Of a DNA stretch of 25,212 nucleotides, positions 15,043 through 22,941 are shown one piece after another. This stretch comes from Ruminococcaceae bacterium UBA6392 (GTDB taxonomy: Bacteria; Bacillota; Clostridia; Oscillospirales; Acutalibacteraceae). Below the pieces are notes generated by a model, which worked only from the letters and a program-made list of their open reading frames with translations, did no database searches and was not told where the DNA came from. The first letter of the stretch is position 1. Each line of letters opens with the position of its first letter. The DNA lies in NCBI GenBank assembly GCA_002438685.1, contig DJQG01000115.1, positions 1-25,212 of the forward strand, written 5' to 3'. The translations under genes were made by a program, and so were the position numbers.

Positions 15043-17229
15043 TTACTTCTCAAAATCAATGTGAATATGGTTTTCGCCTTCCCATAGCTCGAACTCGCAG
15101 TCGCTGTCATAAGTGAACCATGCCTTTTGCGGAACGGTTACATAGAAGTCCATCTCGCGCTCCGTTCTGACAAACGAGACGGCTATTTCGCCGCGCACCG
15201 TGGTGATGTGACCGCTCGCGCGGTCGAGCCCATCGGGAATCTGCGGGGCGATGACAATTTTTTCGTAGCCCGCCGAGTTTTTCTCCTGAGTGATGCCGAG
15301 AATGAACGAGAACAGATATCGCGTTACCGCGCCGAACATCGGATGGCTGTGCGAGCGCTCGCCGTCCCAGTTCTCCCAGATAGTCGTTGCGCCATGCTTT
15401 TTCATGTTATAAAACGAGCCTTTGCCCGTTGAAGTCAGTAGGTGAAAAGCCGTGTCGGCGCAGCCGCGCTCAAACAGCACGCGGGTTAGAATATCCGTAC
15501 CGAAAATGCCGGTGTCGAAAGCGTCCGCGGCGTCGTATTTCTTTTTTGTATTGTTGAAAGCGCGCTCTCCGCCGAGTCCGATGTCAATTGCAAAGCTGTT
15601 CGCGCCCTGCGCGTCGCCGATAAACGAGCCTGTCTGCGGGCTGTAATATGCGTTGAGAATAGCCTGCTTCTTTTCTTCTATGCGCTTTTCGAGCATGGCG
15701 GCAGTTTCGCTTTCGCCGATAGCCTCCGATGCTTCTTTCGTCATTATCATCTGCTTGACATAGAGCGCGGTGTTGACGAACGGCTCGCATATTGTTATTG
15801 GTTCTGGCGGGCACCAGTCGCCGAGGCACCAGCCGCCCTCTTCCTCGCGGCAGACGAGACCGCCGGAGCTTCGCGAGTCGAGGTAATCAAAATATCGAAG
15901 AATCTTCGGCAGATAGCGGCGGAAAGTCTCTTTGTCGCCGTATATTTTATACATCTCATACGGCACTACCGCTATCGCGCCGCCCCAGCCTGCGGGACCT
16001 CCGCCGCCGCCCATGAAAGGCGCGGTGTGCTGGACATGGCCGTTTTCAATGCTCTGGCAGTCGGAGATATCCTCGAGCCACTTTTTATAGAATTTTTGCG
16101 AATCCAAAAGCATCATCGCCGCTTCGCAGCAGAGCTGACCGTCGCCGGTGTAGCCGAGTCGCTCTATATGCGGGCAGTCCGATGGCACGCCCGAATGCAT
16201 ATTGCTCAGCTGCGTTCTGATATATGCGTCGTAGAGCCAGTTGAGCATCTCGCTGTCTGAATCGAACGACGAGGTCACGGCGCAGTCCGAGTGAACTGCT
16301 TCGCAGCGAACGGGTTCGGCGTTGTTCGTCAGCTCGAAATACCGAAAGCCGTGCCAAGTAAACCACGGCATGCACTCTTCGCCCTTTTTCGCGTTGCGGT
16401 ACTTATCTTCCTGAATCTGCCCGCGGTCGCAGGAATCGAAATTCAGCGTGCCGTCCGGGTTTATTTCCTCGCTGCATCTGACGGTTATATCCGCGCCGTC
16501 AACCGTTGCCGCAACAACCGGGTAGCCGGAAACATTCTCGCCCATGTCATATATCGAAACTTCGCCGAGGTCAAAGAGCTTCGCGGGCTTTATTGCGCGT
16601 TTCGCTCTGTCTGCCGGGCAGTCCTGAACGAAAAACTGAGTCTCATGCGCCGGGGCTTTGATAACATTCTGAAAGCCGCTGTCCGCCGTCAGCTCGTCTG
16701 CAAGGCTCATGTCGTGAACCTCGCCGAAATATATGTTGTTTTCGATTATGCGGCTCTGCTTCCATTCAAGGCTCTCATCGGAAACAAAAGTATATTTTTT
16801 GCCGCTTTTATTCTCGGCGTCGATTTTATAGCAGAGCTTTATGTCGCCGTATTTTGCGAACCCCTCGGCGCTGCGCTTCTGCTGGGCGAACCAGCCGCAG
16901 CCGAGAATGACGCGAATATCATTTTCGCCGTCAACAACAAATTTAGATATATCATATCTCACGGCGTATGTGCGGTAAGACAGTTCGTCTAAGATAGGAT
17001 ATTCAAACGCCGTCAGATCGCGCTTGCAGTATTGGCTGTTGACGGGTACGAATTTGTCCTCGGACACCTCGCGCCCGTTTATCCACAGGCGAAAGAATCC
17101 GAGCCCGCAGACGGTTATCTCCGCTTTCTTCGGCTCTTCGATGAAAAAACAGCCTTTTATAACCGGCGAAGTGCAGTCGCTGTCGCAGGTCACCCATTGC
17201 GCATTCACGAAAAGTTCGCTGAAGTTCAT
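15043..17229 (-). CDS. GH78 alpha-L-rhamnosidase-like glycoside hydrolase
   Basis: A 728-residue protein without a signal peptide, so intracellular. It has N-terminal beta-sandwich domains (residues about 1-310, including KAEITVCGLGFFRLWINGREV) and a catalytic (alpha/alpha)6 barrel (about 320-650) with a small C-terminal beta domain. The GH78 active-site block is SDCPHIERLGYTGDGQ: D351, E356 and D363 have the spacing of the BsRhaB residues D567, E572 and D579. WENWDGERSHSHPMFG supplies E619, matching the second acidic residue. All are intact, so an inverting alpha-L-rhamnosidase-type activity is likely, although the family may hold other specificities. Lack of a signal implies action on imported rhamnosides. 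ATG 17229 follows GAGAGGA; the ABC-F stop is one base upstream. Confidence 0.9.
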   Translation of the reverse strand: MNFSELFVNAQWVTCDSDCTSPVIKGCFFIEEPKKAEITVCGLGFFRLWINGREVSEDKFVPVNSQYCKRDLTAFEYPILDELSYRTYAVRYDISKFVVDGENDIRVILGCGWFAQQKRSAEGFAKYGDIKLCYKIDAENKSGKKYTFVSDESLEWKQSRIIENNIYFGEVHDMSLADELTADSGFQNVIKAPAHETQFFVQDCPADRAKRAIKPAKLFDLGEVSIYDMGENVSGYPVVAATVDGADITVRCSEEINPDGTLNFDSCDRGQIQEDKYRNAKKGEECMPWFTWHGFRYFELTNNAEPVRCEAVHSDCAVTSSFDSDSEMLNWLYDAYIRTQLSNMHSGVPSDCPHIERLGYTGDGQLCCEAAMMLLDSQKFYKKWLEDISDCQSIENGHVQHTAPFMGGGGGPAGWGGAIAVVPYEMYKIYGDKETFRRYLPKILRYFDYLDSRSSGGLVCREEEGGWCLGDWCPPEPITICEPFVNTALYVKQMIMTKEASEAIGESETAAMLEKRIEEKKQAILNAYYSPQTGSFIGDAQGANSFAIDIGLGGERAFNNTKKKYDAADAFDTGIFGTDILTRVLFERGCADTAFHLLTSTGKGSFYNMKKHGATTIWENWDGERSHSHPMFGAVTRYLFSFILGITQEKNSAGYEKIVIAPQIPDGLDRASGHITTVRGEIAVSFVRTEREMDFYVTVPQKAWFTYDSDCEFELWEGENHIHIDFEK

Positions 17230-17230
17230 G

Positions 17231-19144
17231 TTATTCCTCTCCCTCAAGTTGAGCTTTTCTGTTTTCGAGCTCTTCCCATTGTATCATGAGCTCGGTCTGC
17301 TCGTCGTTGAGCTTGCCGAGCGTTTCCGTCAGCTCCATGACGCGCGCGTAATCCGCCGCCGCTTCGGGGGTTGACATCTCTTCGTTGGTTTTTGCTATCA
17401 GCCCGTCGAGCTCATTTATCCGCTCTTCGCATTTCTTTATCGCGGTTATCGTGCGGCGCAGCTCGCTCTCGCGCTCCTTGCGGCGCTTGTAGTCCTCGCC
17501 GCCCTTGCCCATGGTCTTTGCCGCTTTCGGCTTCTCTGCGCTCTGCTCGGCGATTTTCGCCGCATAGTCGTCGTAGCCGCCCTCGAAGCTCTCCACGCCG
17601 TTCATGCCTATCGACAGCACGCGGGTGGATAGTTTATTTATAAAATATCTGTCGTGGGACACGACGAGCATCGTGCCGCCGAAATCGAGCAGAGCCGCCT
17701 CAAGCGCCTCACGCGAGGGAATATCAAGATGGTTCGTCGGCTCGTCGAGCAGCAGAACATTCGCGCCCGAGAGCATCAGCTTCAGGAGCGAGAGCCGCGC
17801 TTTTTCGCCGCCGCTCAGAGTCTCTATTTTTTTGAAAACATCGTCCGCGCAGAACAGGAACTGCCCGAGCAGAGTGCGCACGCGCGCCTCGGTGAAATCG
17901 CGGTGCAGATTCCAGATTTCATCAAGGACTGTATTGTTATTGTTGAGCGAGGAGAGCGTCTGGTCGAAATAGCCGACCTGAACGCCCGCGCCGAAGAGAT
18001 ATGAGCCGGAGTCGGCTTTTTCCTTACCGATAAGTATTTTTAAAAGAGTCGTCTTTCCACATCCGTTCGGACCGAGCAAAAACGCGCGGTCGGATCGGCG
18101 TATCTGAAACTCGACGCCGCTGAAAAGATGCTTGCTGCCGAACGACTTGGACAGCCCCCTGACATTCAGAACTTCGTTGCCTGTCGGCTCGACCTCGCCG
18201 AACGAAAAACCGAGAGTTTTCGCCGAGCGGTCGGGTGCGTCGATTTCCGCTAATTTTTTGTCGAGCATCTTCTGCTTACTGTCCGCGGTTATGAAATGCC
18301 GCCAGCGGCGCTGCTGCTCGATTATGCCCTCGAGGCGGTGAACCTCGTCCATCTGCCGCTCGTAGTGGCGGCGTTCGATCTCGTCGCGCTCGGTCTTTTG
18401 CTCGAGAAAGCGCGAGTAGCCGCCGTTGAACATCTCGATCCTGCCGTTTTCGAGCAGCAGCGTTTTTGTCGTCACTTTGTCGAGAAAATAGCGGTCGTGG
18501 CTTATGATTACCGCGCTGCCGCGGTAGTCGTTGATGAAGCTTTCGAGCCATTCGAGGCTTGTCAGGTCTATATGGTTCGTCGGCTCGTCGAGCAAAAGCA
18601 GATCCGGCGCGCTCAAAAGCAGCTTGCCCAGCGCGAGCTTTGACCGCTGACCGCCCGAGAGCAGGGAGCAGGGGAGCGAGAAGTCGCTCTCCGAGAATCC
18701 GAGACCCGTGAGCGCCGAGCGGGTGCGGCTTTTGTAGGTCAGCCCGCCCTCGTCCTCAAATTCGGTGTGCAGTCTGTTCTGCTCGGCGATGAGCGCGTCA
18801 ATGTCGCCGTGACCCGCTTCGATGAGATCCGCGAGCTCTTCGAGCCGCTTCTCTTTTTTCATAAGAGGCTCGAACACGCTCTCCATCTCGTCGTAGACCG
18901 TCTTTTGGCTCCCCGCGCAGGCGTGCTGCTCGAGATAGCCTATCTTTATATTTTTGCCGGGATATACCCCGCCCGAGGTCGGCTCAAGCTCGCCGGTGAT
19001 GAGCTTGAAGAGGGTGGTTTTGCCCGTTGCGTTCGAGCCGATGAAGCCTATCTTATCGCGCTCGCCGACTTCAAAGCTCACGCCGGAAAACAGCGTGCGC
19101 TCGCCGAACTCCATATCAAGATTTTGTACGCTTAAAACTGCCAT
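17231..19144 (-). CDS. ABC-F family ATPase (YdiF/Uup-like translation factor)
   Basis: A 637-residue soluble protein with two ABC ATPase domains and no membrane segments, hence ABC-F. These proteins bind the ribosomal E site and assist translation or, in some members, protect against antibiotics. Domain 1 has GSNATGKTT (36-44), LSGGQ (162-166) and LLLLDEP (182-188). The linker (about 240-310, arginine rich) is the P-site tRNA interaction motif region. Domain 2 has GPNGCGKTT (358-366), LSGGE (443-447) and LLLLDEP (463-469). A charged coiled coil (about 545-637) forms the C-terminal extension. This architecture fits general factors such as YdiF better than a resistance determinant. ATG 19144 lies 8 bases after manA; AAGGG at the end of manA is a poor ribosome binding site. 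Confidence 0.93.
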   Translation of the reverse strand: MAVLSVQNLDMEFGERTLFSGVSFEVGERDKIGFIGSNATGKTTLFKLITGELEPTSGGVYPGKNIKIGYLEQHACAGSQKTVYDEMESVFEPLMKKEKRLEELADLIEAGHGDIDALIAEQNRLHTEFEDEGGLTYKSRTRSALTGLGFSESDFSLPCSLLSGGQRSKLALGKLLLSAPDLLLLDEPTNHIDLTSLEWLESFINDYRGSAVIISHDRYFLDKVTTKTLLLENGRIEMFNGGYSRFLEQKTERDEIERRHYERQMDEVHRLEGIIEQQRRWRHFITADSKQKMLDKKLAEIDAPDRSAKTLGFSFGEVEPTGNEVLNVRGLSKSFGSKHLFSGVEFQIRRSDRAFLLGPNGCGKTTLLKILIGKEKADSGSYLFGAGVQVGYFDQTLSSLNNNNTVLDEIWNLHRDFTEARVRTLLGQFLFCADDVFKKIETLSGGEKARLSLLKLMLSGANVLLLDEPTNHLDIPSREALEAALLDFGGTMLVVSHDRYFINKLSTRVLSIGMNGVESFEGGYDDYAAKIAEQSAEKPKAAKTMGKGGEDYKRRKERESELRRTITAIKKCEERINELDGLIAKTNEEMSTPEAAADYARVMELTETLGKLNDEQTELMIQWEELENRKAQLEGEE

Positions 19145-19152
19145 TTGTAATA

Positions 19153-20100
19153 TCAGACCCTTGTTTCAAGGATCTTTGCTTCTCCGTTTATTTTGTAGTC
19201 CCCGCAGTTTGCGGGAATGAAAATGCTGCCGCCCTTCGAAAATTCAAGAGTCTCGCCCGCGCATTCGAGCGAGCCCGCACCGTCAAGAATAAGAAGCGAC
19301 ACGAAAGATTTTTCGTCCGCAGCGCCGTCAAAAGAGCCGTTAACATCGAGAACTCTCTCGGTAAAGAACGGGCAGGCGACAAGATTCGTGACATTGCCGT
19401 CCTTTTTCGGCGTGCAGGGATTTTTGTATACGCCCGTGTGCGTGACATTCACCGCGTCCTCAACGTGAAGCTCGCGCGGTTTGCCGTCGAAGCCCAGACG
19501 ACCGTAGTCATATATTCTGTAGGTCGTGTCCGAATTCTGCTGAACCTCGGCGAGCAGGATGCCCTTGCATATCGCGTGGAGCGTGCCGGATTCGATAAAA
19601 AAGAAATCTCCCTTTTTGACCGGGACTTTTTTGACATAGTCGGTCAGCGTGCCGTCGGTTATCGACTGCCTGAACTGCTCGCGGGTTATGTCCTTTTCGA
19701 AGCCGAGCAGAAGATAAGCGCCCGGCTCGCAGTCGAGGATATACCACGACTCGGTCTTTCCCGCGCCGCTGCCCTTTTTCAGGCAGTAGGCGTCGTCGGG
19801 GTGAACCTGAACCGAGAGATCCGCCGCGGCGTCGATGAATTTTATCAGCACCGGGAAATCAGAGAATCCCGCGCAGTTTTTGCCGCCGAGCTCGGGGTGC
19901 TCAAGATAGACTTCGCGAAGAGTCCTCCCCGCAAATTCGCCGTTTGCGACTGTTGAGCTGCCGTTTTTGTGCGCGGACATGACCCACGCCTCGGCGGCGT
20001 TTCGCTTGTCTGTGACAACGGAGTATTCGTCAATGAGCCTGCGCCCGCCCCAGACGGTTTCCGAGATGAAGGGCGTCAATACCATGGGATAAAGCTTCAA
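19153..20100 (-). CDS. manA: mannose-6-phosphate isomerase, class I (short form)
   Basis: A 315-residue cytoplasmic zinc enzyme that interconverts mannose 6-phosphate and fructose 6-phosphate. The zinc ligands are visible: Q98 and H100 in SVQVHPDD, E117 in GKTESWYI and H175 in ESGTLHAI. The C-terminal motif 'SDTTYRIYDYGR' is also present. Length matches Firmicutes class I enzymes. The start is TTG at 20100, chosen because AAAGGAG (20115-20109) lies 8 nt upstream; the next in-frame ATG (20085) is 23 nt from that site, and an ATG at 20107 is out of frame. It is the first gene of a six-gene minus-strand operon. Confidence 0.93.
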   Translation of the reverse strand: MKLYPMVLTPFISETVWGGRRLIDEYSVVTDKRNAAEAWVMSAHKNGSSTVANGEFAGRTLREVYLEHPELGGKNCAGFSDFPVLIKFIDAAADLSVQVHPDDAYCLKKGSGAGKTESWYILDCEPGAYLLLGFEKDITREQFRQSITDGTLTDYVKKVPVKKGDFFFIESGTLHAICKGILLAEVQQNSDTTYRIYDYGRLGFDGKPRELHVEDAVNVTHTGVYKNPCTPKKDGNVTNLVACPFFTERVLDVNGSFDGAADEKSFVSLLILDGAGSLECAGETLEFSKGGSIFIPANCGDYKINGEAKILETRV

Positions 20101-20177
20101 AACACATTCTCCTTTATTATAAACATCCTATATATTTTTTGGCGTTCGGGCGAAAAATATCGTCCGGCTGAATTATT

Positions 20178-20207
20178 TTATCATATTTGTCCCATAATTG
20201 CTATACA
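20178..20207 (+). promoter_or_regulatory. possible promoter of yaaL-bofA, overlapping the manA promoter
   Basis: TTATCA (20178-20183), 18-base spacer, TATACA (20202-20207). This is weak, and it occupies the same DNA as the divergent manA promoter, so the two could exclude each other. Confidence 0.3.
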
Positions 20208-20208
20208 A
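20180..20208 (-). promoter_or_regulatory. promoter of the manA operon
   Basis: On the minus strand TTGTAT (20208-20203) and TATGAT (20185-20180) are 17 bases apart. Transcription would start near 20173, with a leader of about 73 nt. Confidence 0.5.
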
Positions 20209-20230
20209 ATAATACCGGGAGGACGAAAAA

Positions 20231-20506
20231 ATGGTTACTGCTTTCAAATATCTGCTCGGAGGAAAGCTCAAAAAGGCGGACGAAGCTCCTACAAGGGAGG
20301 AGCAGCTGCTCGTGGACATAAGAGCACTTAAAAAGGAAATGGACGCGGCATATCTGCGGTTTGAATACGGCGAGGACGACGACTCGGTCGAGGCCGCGAT
20401 ATATGAGCTCGAATCGCTCAAGCGCCGCTACCACAGGCTCCTGAAGCTCGCAAAGCAGGAGGGACTTGAAAGCAGCGACATCGCCGTCTGCTACAAACTG
20501 GAATGA
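20231..20506 (+). CDS. yaaL: YaaL-like DUF2508 family protein
   Basis: A 91-residue charged helical protein like Bacillus YaaL (DUF2508), of unknown function. It shows two long amphipathic helices: about residues 22-45 (REEQLLVDIRALKKEMDAAY) and 53-78 (VEAAIYELESLKRRYHRLLK). No membrane segment or catalytic motif. The family is typically found directly upstream of bofA, as here, and in Bacillus both follow recR, which is absent from this window. The start is ATG 20231 with GGGAGGA 8 nt upstream. Confidence 0.75.
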   Translation: MVTAFKYLLGGKLKKADEAPTREEQLLVDIRALKKEMDAAYLRFEYGEDDDSVEAAIYELESLKRRYHRLLKLAKQEGLESSDIAVCYKLE

Positions 20507-20516
20507 GGGGATAGCC

Positions 20517-20783
20517 TTGTCAACGGGAATGAAAACGGTTCTTATAATATTTCTCGCTGCCGCCGCACTCGCGATAGCGGTGTTCGCCGTGACGAACAGG
20601 CGCGGCTTTTCGGCGCTGATACTCAACGCGATAGGCGGCGCGGCGGCGCTGTTCGCCGTCAATATCGCGGGGCTCGCGACGGGGATACAGCTCTCCGTCA
20701 ACCGCTGGTCGCTCGGCGCGGGCGCGCTGCTCGGCGTGCCCGGGGTGATATCGATGCTGGTGCTCGATATCGTTTTCAAATAA
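20517..20783 (+). CDS. bofA: BofA-like pro-sigma-K processing inhibitor family protein
   Basis: An 88-residue membrane protein of the BofA family, which in sporulating Bacillus holds the SpoIVFB protease inactive in the forespore outer membrane. It shows two hydrophobic segments (VLIIFLAAAALAIAVFAV, then LFAVNIAGLATGI) and the family C-terminus with LGVPGVISMLVLDIVF. I chose TTG 20517 because AGGGG (20506-20510) lies 6 nt upstream; ATG 20529 is the alternative and would shorten the protein by four residues. It lies ten bases after yaaL, whose stop overlaps the ribosome binding site. Members also occur in bacteria not known to sporulate, so this alone does not prove sporulation. Confidence 0.85.
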   Translation: MSTGMKTVLIIFLAAAALAIAVFAVTNRRGFSALILNAIGGAAALFAVNIAGLATGIQLSVNRWSLGAGALLGVPGVISMLVLDIVFK

Positions 20784-20797
20784 ATTAAAATGAGCCG

Positions 20798-20827
20798 CCC
20801 GCAGGCTGAAAATGGCATTTCTGCGGG
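20798..20827 (+). terminator. weak hairpin after bofA
   Basis: CCCGCAG (20798-20804) pairs with CTGCGGG (20821-20827) across a 16-nt loop. T-rich sequence appears only about 19 bases later (20847-20853), so this is a poor intrinsic terminator. It sits 14 bases after bofA. Confidence 0.35.
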
Positions 20828-20863
20828 TGCTTCACAAAAAAATCAATTTTTTTAAAATTATGC

Positions 20864-20892
20864 TTGACATTCGCGCGGCGTTCATATATAAT
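20864..20892 (+). promoter_or_regulatory. consensus promoter of the tRNA gene
   Basis: Perfect TTGACA (20864-20869), 17-base spacer, perfect TATAAT (20887-20892). It lies 42 bases upstream of the mature tRNA 5' end, as expected for a strongly expressed stable RNA. Confidence 0.9.
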
Positions 20893-20934
20893 AGGCTCTG
20901 CTGAACGGGAAAGACCGAAAAATTCAGCTCAAAT

Positions 20935-21010
20935 GGACGCTTAGCTCAGCTGGTAGAGCATTCGCTTGACGTGCGAAGGGTCAGCGGTTCGAGTCCGTTA
21001 GCGTCCACCA
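20935..21010 (+). tRNA. tRNA-Val (anticodon GAC)
   Basis: A complete 76-nt cloverleaf with encoded CCA (21008-21010). The acceptor stem is GGACGCT (20935-20941) with AGCGTCC (21000-21006) and discriminator A. The D arm contains AGCTCAGCTGGTAGAGC. The anticodon stem TTCGC/GCGAA encloses loop TTGACGT, giving anticodon GAC, which reads GUC and GUU valine codons. The T arm has the TTCGAGT loop. It is a single gene with its own promoter and terminator. Confidence 0.95.
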
Positions 21011-21015
21011 GAAAA

Positions 21016-21048
21016 CGCCTTGATGAAATATCATCGAGGCGCTTTTTT
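21016..21048 (+). terminator. intrinsic terminator of the tRNA gene
   Basis: CGCCTTGATGA (21016-21026) pairs with TCATCGAGGCG (21031-21041) through 11 bp including one G-U, with a 4-nt loop and T6 at 21043-21048. It lies 6 bases after CCA. Confidence 0.9.
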
Positions 21049-21093
21049 CTATTTGCTTTGAAAACGCCGCCTGCGGTGTTGCCACAAAAACTA

Positions 21094-21122
21094 TTCACTA
21101 AAAACAAAAAGTGTGATATAAT
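21094..21122 (+). promoter_or_regulatory. promoter of the GH63-like glycosidase gene
   Basis: TTCACT (21094-21099), 17-base spacer, perfect TATAAT (21117-21122). Transcription would start near 21129, with a leader of about 29 nt. Confidence 0.55.
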
Positions 21123-21157
21123 CAGCTCGATTGAAAATACCCGAAAGGAGCGCAAAT

Positions 21158-22681
21158 ATGAAAGAACCTATCAGCCCTTATGTTGAGGACAGATATGTCG
21201 AAAAGAACGAGTTTATTTCCATGCAGCCCGATATGTCGGAGCTGCCGGATTTTGAAAAGGAGAAGGGAAAGCTCCCGGAACCCATGTGGGCGGGACACGG
21301 CGATGAAATCGCCGCATATTACAAGGCGTGGGAGATAGCCTTCCGCAACCTCGGCAAGCCGACGAAAGAGAGCGGCTTCGTTTCGCCCTATATCGACGCC
21401 GCGTTCAACGACCACATATTCATGTGGGATTCCTGCTTCATGCTCATGTTCGGCAAATACGGCGACAGCGTGCATTCGTTCCAGAAAACGCTCGACAACT
21501 TCTACTGCAAGCAGCACAAGGACGGATTTATCTGCCGCGAGATAAATGAAATTGACGGTGTTGACCGATTCTACCGCCACGACCCGACAAGCACCGGACC
21601 CGAGATAATGGCGTGGTGCGAGTGGCAGTATTACAAGAACTACGGCGACAAAGACAGGCTCAGAAAAGTCTATTATCCTCTGCTTTCGTTCCACCGTTGG
21701 CTCAAGAACTATCATCGCTGGAAAGACGGAAGCTACTGGTCGAGCGGCTGGGGCTGCGGCATGGACAACCTGCCGCGCTGCGATCTTGAACTCATCCCCG
21801 ATTCGGAGGATTGGCAGCTCGAATCGTTCCACCACAGCTATATGTCCTGGATAGACGCGACGCTTCAGGCGGCGATGAGCTGCGAATATCTCATCATGAT
21901 GGCGGAGGAGCTCGGTATCTCCGACGATGTTGACGCGCTCAAGGACGAATATGAAAAGCTCGTCAGGTTTGTCAACGAGAAGATGTGGAGCGACAGGGAC
22001 GAGTTCTACTATGATTTGAAATCCGACGGCAGCTTTCTCGAGGTCAAGACCGCCGCCTCGTTCTGGGCGCTTATCTCGAAAATCGCCCCGCCCGAGAGGG
22101 TCGATGCGCTCTGCCGCCACCTCGAAGATAAAAATGAATTCAACCGCCCGAACCGCGTCCCCGCACTCTCTGCGGATCACCCGGACTACAAAGAAAACGG
22201 CGGCTACTGGAACGGCGGAGTTTGGGCGCCGACGAACTATATGGTGCTCTGCGGACTCTCCGCAAACGGAAAAGAGAAGCTCGCCAAGGACATAGCCGAG
22301 TGCTGCTACGAAAACGCCATGGAGGTCTACAGAAAGACCGGCACATTCTGGGAGAATTATGCGCCCGAGACTGCTTCCCCCGGCGAACCCGCGCGAAAAG
22401 ATTTTATCGGCTGGACGGGCATATTCCCGATAACCGTTCTGATAGAGTATATCCTCGGCATCAGAGTCTCCGCCGAGAAGTCGGAGATAGTCTGGCGCGT
22501 GAGCAAGCTCGAAAAGCACGGCATAAAGAAGCTGCCGACCGGCAGGGATTCGTATGCCACGCTCATGTGCGAAGCGAGAAAGTCCGAAAACGAGAAACCC
22601 GATATAACCGTCGAGAGCGACAAGCCGATAAAGGTGAAAGTTATCTACGGCGAGGATTGGCAGTTCTCGTTTGAGATATAA
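21158..22681 (+). CDS. cytoplasmic GH63-like (MGH1-type) glycosidase
   Basis: A 507-residue (alpha/alpha)6-barrel glycosidase resembling GH63 bacterial members such as mannosylglycerate and glucosylglycerate hydrolases. Motifs in order: MWDSCF (89-94), YRHDPTSTGPEIMAWCEWQYY (starting 139), GWGCGMDNLPR (197-207) with D203 as probable general acid, GGYWNGGVWAPTNYMVLCGL (348-367), FWENYAPE (397-404) with E399 as probable general base, and FIGWTGIFPITVLIEYILGI (416-435). This is an inverting enzyme on alpha-glucosides or alpha-mannosides. It has no signal peptide, so the substrate is intracellular, possibly a compatible solute or an imported oligosaccharide. ATG 21158 has AAAGGAG 7 nt upstream. 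It is monocistronic between a promoter and a hairpin terminator. Family is likely; exact specificity is not determinable. Confidence 0.87.
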   Translation: MKEPISPYVEDRYVEKNEFISMQPDMSELPDFEKEKGKLPEPMWAGHGDEIAAYYKAWEIAFRNLGKPTKESGFVSPYIDAAFNDHIFMWDSCFMLMFGKYGDSVHSFQKTLDNFYCKQHKDGFICREINEIDGVDRFYRHDPTSTGPEIMAWCEWQYYKNYGDKDRLRKVYYPLLSFHRWLKNYHRWKDGSYWSSGWGCGMDNLPRCDLELIPDSEDWQLESFHHSYMSWIDATLQAAMSCEYLIMMAEELGISDDVDALKDEYEKLVRFVNEKMWSDRDEFYYDLKSDGSFLEVKTAASFWALISKIAPPERVDALCRHLEDKNEFNRPNRVPALSADHPDYKENGGYWNGGVWAPTNYMVLCGLSANGKEKLAKDIAECCYENAMEVYRKTGTFWENYAPETASPGEPARKDFIGWTGIFPITVLIEYILGIRVSAEKSEIVWRVSKLEKHGIKKLPTGRDSYATLMCEARKSENEKPDITVESDKPIKVKVIYGEDWQFSFEI

Positions 22682-22692
22682 AATATAAAACA

Positions 22693-22722
22693 ATGCCGCC
22701 TGCGTGAAAATGCGGGCGGCAT
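22693..22722 (+). terminator. hairpin terminator of the glycosidase gene
   Basis: ATGCCGCCTGCG (22693-22704) pairs with TGCGGGCGGCAT (22711-22722) through 12 pairs including two G-U, with loop TGAAAA, followed by ATTTAATC. It lies 12 bases after the stop. Confidence 0.65.
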
Positions 22723-22773
22723 ATTTAATCTCCGACAAAATTCCCTGCAAAATACTAAATTTTGAATTTTTTG

Positions 22774-22802
22774 TTGCTTTAACGGACGTTTTGTGATATT
22801 AT
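22774..22802 (+). promoter_or_regulatory. promoter of the membrane protein / ABC ATPase operon
   Basis: TTGCTT (22774-22779), 17-base spacer, TATTAT (22797-22802). Transcription would start near 22809, giving a leader of about 130 nt that begins directly before a strong secondary structure. Confidence 0.5.
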
Positions 22803-22818
22803 AAATACATAGGATTAT

Positions 22819-22886
22819 GCAGGAGAGTGGGTTAATACTTTTTAGTTAGGATGATGTCCATTGAACCACTCTTCGCCTGCTTGGCG
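22819..22886 (+). promoter_or_regulatory. structured 5' leader with two mutually exclusive hairpins
   Basis: GCAGG (22819-22823) pairs with CCTGC (22876-22880), and AGAGTGG (22824-22830) with CCACTCT (22866-22872). TT/AA pairs extend the helix past a bulged G, and a 3-nt bulge (22873-22875) separates the two main helices. The 30-nt terminal region holds a possible small hairpin, GGA(TGATG)TCC. A competing hairpin CGCC (22874-22877) / GGCG (22883-22886) would destroy the base of the long stem. The form and the position, between promoter and coding start, suggest a regulatory leader. It matches no riboswitch class that I recognise. Confidence 0.4.
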
Positions 22887-22941
22887 GGCATGAATTGAAA
22901 AACAAAGTTTAAATTTTTACAATTGAATAGGAGGTATAACC

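Noticed and set aside
17231..19144. ABC-F gene as an antibiotic-resistance determinant
   Set aside because: Operon context and the YdiF/Uup-like layout with a C-terminal coiled coil suggest a general translation factor. Nothing points to resistance.
21122..22750. 542-codon minus-strand frame opposite the GH63-like gene
   Set aside because: The plus frame has conserved glycosidase motifs. The minus frame spans a terminator and has no recognisable domain.
22819..22886. Known riboswitch (THF, ZTP, c-di-GMP, glycine) in the leader
   Set aside because: Some short words look similar, but the conserved cores of these classes are not present, so I only call it structured.
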